Shown here: positions 21,933 to 24,124 of the stretch, piece by piece
How the letters are laid out: every line of letters begins with the position of its first letter
How positions within the stretch are numbered: the stretch's first letter is position 1
Source: a virus
DNA length: 24,124 nt
Strand: one strand, 5' to 3'
IMG/VR virus record: IMGVR_UViG_3300005589_000103
Span: 1-24,124 of that record
Notes under the pieces: model-generated
What the model was told of the DNA's origin: nothing
The model's database searches: none
The model's input: only the letters and a program-made list of their open reading frames with translations
Translations under genes and position numbers: made by a program

Positions 21933-22282
21933 TAACTGCAAAAAATATATTTGGACTAATACTAGTATTACTCGTAGCTGCATACATGATTTTTGCTGAT
22001 GTTGATTCTGATATTTGGGGTAGTTTTTATTTTTGCGTTTGGAATCTTATTTGCCTTTGGTTTGGTCATTTATTATTAAAGTCATATCGTGACAAGATAC
22101 TATCAATTGTTATTAAGATAATAATGGGCGTATCTATATTGAAATTGTTTTTAAATGTATATTCATTTTTTGACATTGATATTTTTAATAAAATAAATAG
22201 ATCACATGAGGCAGGCGGAGTTGTGGTTGGATGTATTTTAATCTTTTTAATTTATAGTAATGGGCGACTGGTTAAAAGATAG
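21929..22282 (+). CDS. Multi-span membrane protein, holin candidate
   Basis: A 117-residue protein with about four hydrophobic segments (residues 7-23, 29-50, 57-80, 94-109) separated by short charged loops (KSYRDK, KINRSHEAGG). No family is recognised. It lies at the beginning of the lysis block, two genes before the endolysin, which fits a holin or antiholin. It overlaps the following membrane protein by 23 bases. It could also be an unrelated small membrane protein. Confidence 0.65.
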   Translation: MITAKNIFGLILVLLVAAYMIFADVDSDIWGSFYFCVWNLICLWFGHLLLKSYRDKILSIVIKIIMGVSILKLFLNVYSFFDIDIFNKINRSHEAGGVVVGCILIFLIYSNGRLVKR

Positions 22283-22538
22283 ACCGTTTATGGCATGGCT
22301 GCTAAATCTATTATCAGCCGTTCTAATTGTTTTTATTGGATTTTGGGCTTATGGGTTCAGGGATTCAAATAGTGCTGATGAAGCAAGGATAAAGCGACTT
22401 GAGGATCAAAAAGCAGAGATAACATCAGTTGATAAGCATTATGAATTAATACAAGAACAATTAGACAAAAAGGCAGACAAAAGCTTAGTGGAAAGTATGG
22501 ATAGTAAACTTGATTTAATACTTCAAAGATTAAAATGA
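22260..22538 (+). CDS. Single-span membrane protein with coiled coil, holin or spanin candidate
   Basis: A 92-residue protein with one membrane helix (AWLLNLLSAVLIVFIGFWAY, about residues 12-31) followed by a charged coiled coil (about 42-90, ending DSKLDLILQRLK). The short N-terminus (MGDWLKDRPFM) and the long soluble helical tail resemble both small holin-type proteins and inner-membrane spanins. It starts within the preceding gene and overlaps the endolysin start by ATGA, so it is very likely part of the lysis cassette. No lipobox partner (outer-membrane spanin) was identified. Confidence 0.7.
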   Translation: MGDWLKDRPFMAWLLNLLSAVLIVFIGFWAYGFRDSNSADEARIKRLEDQKAEITSVDKHYELIQEQLDKKADKSLVESMDSKLDLILQRLK

Positions 22539-22924
22539 CACTTAGAGAACAGCAATCAGTCTTTGCATTAAACTTTGCAAAATTAGTAATCTTTGCTAAT
22601 GAAAATGGCTATGAGATAACGCACGGAGAAGGTTGGCGCACACACGATCAACAAGTATTATATTTCGAAGGATATACAATAATTAAGGTAGGAAGTACAT
22701 TGAAGTTAGCAAAGTGTACCACGCGCTCTAAAACGATGTTCAGCAAGCACCTTAAAAAGCTAGCACACGACATTAATCTATTTTATAAAGGTAGGCTTCT
22801 AGGTAGTGCAAAAAAAGACAGGGAACACTGGAAAATACTTGCCGATTATTGGCGAGCCTTACATCCTGAGAATGAATCAGGTTATGATTGGGGCTGGGAT
22901 TTAGGACATTTTCAAATGAATTAA
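22535..22924 (+). CDS. M15-type peptidoglycan peptidase (endolysin)
   Basis: The 129-residue protein matches phage M15 (D-Ala-D-Ala or L-Ala-D-Glu type) peptidases. The start LREQQSVFALNFAKLVIFAN and GEGWRTHDQQ are characteristic. Zinc ligands are visible as His72 in SKHLKKLAHDI, Asp79 in the same motif, and His125 in the C-terminal DLGHFQ. The enzyme cuts peptide cross-links or stems in the wall to release virions. It has no signal peptide, so it needs a holin; two membrane proteins directly upstream are candidates. It overlaps the upstream gene by ATGA and is followed with no gap by a small basic gene. Confidence 0.88.
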   Translation: MTLREQQSVFALNFAKLVIFANENGYEITHGEGWRTHDQQVLYFEGYTIIKVGSTLKLAKCTTRSKTMFSKHLKKLAHDINLFYKGRLLGSAKKDREHWKILADYWRALHPENESGYDWGWDLGHFQMN

Positions 22925-23056
22925 ATGAACGCAGCCATAAAGATATTGAAATTCGCGTGGACAAATAGAAGCTGGATAATCCCAGCAGTTCAAACGACAT
23001 ATACATTTTACAAACGGTGGAGAATTCATCGAAAAATAAAACTTAAAAATAAATAG
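22925..23056 (+). CDS. Small basic Trp-rich protein
   Basis: A 43-residue frame starts at the base after the endolysin stop and ends 2 bases before the next gene. It reads MNAAIKILKFAWTNRSWIIP at the start and has a Lys/Arg-rich end (KRWRIHRKIKLKNK). It has one moderately hydrophobic stretch and high positive charge, so it may touch the membrane. Function unknown. Perfect packing between its neighbours is the main support. Confidence 0.5.
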   Translation: MNAAIKILKFAWTNRSWIIPAVQTTYTFYKRWRIHRKIKLKNK

Positions 23057-23058
23057 TT

Positions 23059-23325
23059 ATGGAAGAAAAAAAAGGCATTGAAGTAATTGAGAAAGATATT
23101 GACATCTTAATATCGGTAACAGCCAAAGTTCTAAAGGCATTAGACGACGGTAAGATTTCAGTGGGTGAGGGTTTCGGATTGGCTATGGAATTACCTAAAG
23201 TGTGGAAAGGTATTAAGAATTCTAAGGAGCTAATTGCTGAGATTAAAGATTTAGACCCAGAAGAATCTAAGTTAGTTATTGAAAAGATTTATAACGCATA
23301 CGAAGAGTTGGTAAAAGAGGAGTAG
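23059..23325 (+). CDS. Small helical hypothetical protein, end of late operon
   Basis: An 88-residue acidic protein, probably all-helical (VIEKDIDILISVTAKVLKAL, ESKLVIEKIYNAYEELVKEE). It has no membrane segment or known motif. It is the last gene before the strong terminator at 23355, so it belongs to the lysis and late transcript. I do not recognise the family; similar short acidic proteins follow endolysins in several phages of this host group, by my recollection. Confidence 0.7.
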   Translation: MEEKKGIEVIEKDIDILISVTAKVLKALDDGKISVGEGFGLAMELPKVWKGIKNSKELIAEIKDLDPEESKLVIEKIYNAYEELVKEE

Positions 23326-23354
23326 TTCTCATAAGTTTTGTTTAGTTAGTTTGG

Positions 23355-23384
23355 TCCCCCGGTTGTTGATCCGGGGGATTTTTT
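23355..23384 (+). terminator. Strong intrinsic terminator of the late operon
   Basis: TCCCCCGG (23355-23362) pairs with CCGGGGGA (23371-23378) in a perfect 8-bp stem with loop TTGTTGAT, followed at once by six Ts (23379-23384). It stands 30 bases after the last forward gene. The T-run serves only the plus strand; the reverse gene at 23421 has no such run in its direction. Confidence 0.92.
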
Positions 23385-23420
23385 ATGAAGATATACCAAT
23401 TAGATTAAGTGTAAGAAAAA

Positions 23421-23621
23421 TCAATCATACATCCAATCTGGTGCATTTTCTATTTTTCGCTGATGCTTTACTTTTATTTCTGGCCAATCTCGATGTAATT
23501 TCTCCTTTATAGCTTGACGTATGAATTGGGAAACGTTCACTTTTTTAGACTTCAAAATTTTCAAACTATTAGCCTGTATTGGTGAAATCATAATTACTTG
23601 ACGTTCTGTGAATTGCTTCAT
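23421..23621 (-). CDS. Ribbon-helix-helix DNA-binding protein
   Basis: A 66-residue protein with the Arc/MetJ/CopG layout: a short strand (ERQVIMISPIQANSL, about 6-20), a helix (LKILKSKK), a turn, and a second helix (VSQFIRQAIKEKLHRDW, about 30-46). Such proteins bind DNA as dimers and often act as antitoxins or phage regulators. No toxin gene is adjacent. It is a formal candidate for the binder of the ATGAY-N4-GTCAT palindromes. Upstream, the minus strand has TATTGTTTG (23666-23658), one base longer than the promoter consensus. Function beyond DNA binding is unknown. Confidence 0.65.
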   Translation of the reverse strand: MKQFTERQVIMISPIQANSLKILKSKKVNVSQFIRQAIKEKLHRDWPEIKVKHQRKIENAPDWMYD

Positions 23622-23671
23622 TTTATTGCAATAAAAGGTTTATTTAGCACTACGTTACAAACAATAAAAAA

Positions 23672-23905
23672 TTATTCGCACACAATTTGCGCCCACTTTT
23701 CTTTATTGCGCCTCCATATATTTTCAAGTCGCTTCATTTCTTTTTGGAACGGAGCAAATTGTTCCCCCTCCATTTTTCCGATGGTCTTTTCACAGTAGGC
23801 ATAATTTATAGCTCTCATTTTACGCCAATCTCCCATACAATCTCTGCATATTTTTCTGTTGTCTGGTTGCGGAATACTATCGCCGCATCGAATACATTTT
23901 GCCAT
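23672..23905 (-). CDS. Small zinc-ribbon protein
   Basis: A 77-residue protein whose N-terminal 25 residues hold two CxxC pairs: CIRC at 4-7 and CRDC at 20-23, a likely Zn-binding ribbon. The rest is a charged helical segment (YCEKTIGKMEGEQFAPFQKE, RLENIWRRNKEKWAQIV). It is encoded upstream of the ribbon-helix-helix gene on the same strand with a 50-base gap, perhaps in one transcript. The minus strand upstream has TAGCTTTTG (23933-23925), near the promoter consensus. Function unknown; similar small ribbon proteins are common in mobile elements. Confidence 0.65.
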   Translation of the reverse strand: MAKCIRCGDSIPQPDNRKICRDCMGDWRKMRAINYAYCEKTIGKMEGEQFAPFQKEMKRLENIWRRNKEKWAQIVCE

Positions 23906-24124
23906 AATTTTTAAAAGTTTATAACAAAAGCTATATTTAAAAGCCTTTGTTGGTTTATATTTTCAATCTAACTTTCTCGGTGTCGGCTTCAAAACATAGC
24001 CGAGCCGTTAGCGTGCAGTTTGCTCGTTATTGAGGTAGTTTGTACACAGTAGGTTGGTACATCGCCCACTTGGGGCGTTAGGCTCTTTGCAATACTCGCA
24101 AACCGTACCCTTCGGCACGCTAAC
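23906..24124. repeat. Non-coding GC-rich region with inverted repeats at right edge
   Basis: No gene is seen here. The last 124 bases have 65 G/C, well above the AT-rich phage genes. GTTAGCGTGC (24007-24016) is mirrored perfectly by GCACGCTAAC (24115-24124) at the window end; inside, GTTTGC (24018-24023) is mirrored by GCAAAC (24098-24103). Local hairpins are TCGGCT/AGCCGA (23983-24003), CGCCC/GGGCG (24063-24077) and TTTGC/GCAAA (24086-24102). GAGCC (24002-24006) also mirrors GGCTC (24081-24085), and GCCGTTAGCG is similar to GGCGTTAGGC. This might be a host intergenic repeat, an attachment region or an attC-like folded site; the sequence stops before this can be decided. Confidence 0.5.

Noticed and set aside
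23598-23914. Forward frames opposite the two small reverse genes
   Set aside because: They overlap the zinc-ribbon gene with CxxC pairs and the ribbon-helix-helix gene start; the forward translations have no recognisable pattern and lie downstream of the late terminator.

Overview
The window is the late (structural and lysis) half of a siphovirus-type phage or prophage of a Bacteroidota host. Three things point to the host phylum. Several regulatory sites match the Bacteroidota -7 promoter element TAnnTTTG. Genes have almost no Shine-Dalgarno sequences and are instead coupled by stop/start overlaps (TAATG or ATGA). Five genes encode signal peptides of the Bacteroidota type, in which glutamine is the first residue after the expected cleavage site. 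The DNA is AT-rich. No integrase, replication or early repressor gene is visible, so the sequence alone does not say whether this is a free phage or a prophage.

Layout. 1-351: a small unknown gene, possibly cut by the window edge. 362-5825: promoter, small and large terminase, portal, two small accessory genes, an SPP1 gp7/Mu gpF-like minor head protein, then a reverse-strand interruption (4610-5110), then an HK97-type prohead protease. 5829-9773: HK97-fold capsid protein, an unexpected signal-peptide protein, a tRNA-like element, and the head-tail connector genes (gp6-like connector, head closure, gp10-like protein, tail terminator) with several very small genes between them. 9786-14945: an internal promoter, tail tube, G/GT tail assembly chaperones with a programmed -1 frameshift, tape measure, and a large distal tail protein. 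14947-21740: tail-tip, fibre and adhesin genes, four of them with signal peptides, ending in an S74 intramolecular chaperone fibre. 21730-23325: small peptides, membrane proteins (holin or spanin candidates), an M15-type endolysin and two small genes, closed by a strong intrinsic terminator. 23421-23905: two small reverse-strand genes, a ribbon-helix-helix protein and a zinc-ribbon protein. 23906-24124: a non-coding, GC-rich region with inverted repeats.

The genes work in assembly order: terminase packages DNA through the portal; protease and capsid build the head; connectors close it; chaperones, tape measure and tube build a flexible tail; the fibre block recognises the host; the lysis genes release virions.

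The least explained features are these. (1) A GC-rich, structured leader or small RNA lies on the minus strand at 4980-5097, behind its own promoter and ahead of an unknown reverse gene; its closing helix can alternatively be replaced by a second hairpin, a switch-like design. (2) A cluster of phage proteins carries host-type export signals. (3) A palindrome, ATGAY-N4-GTCAT, recurs three times in the late operon. (4) A tRNA acceptor/T-arm mimic lies between two head genes. (5) A GC-rich inverted repeat lies at the right edge.
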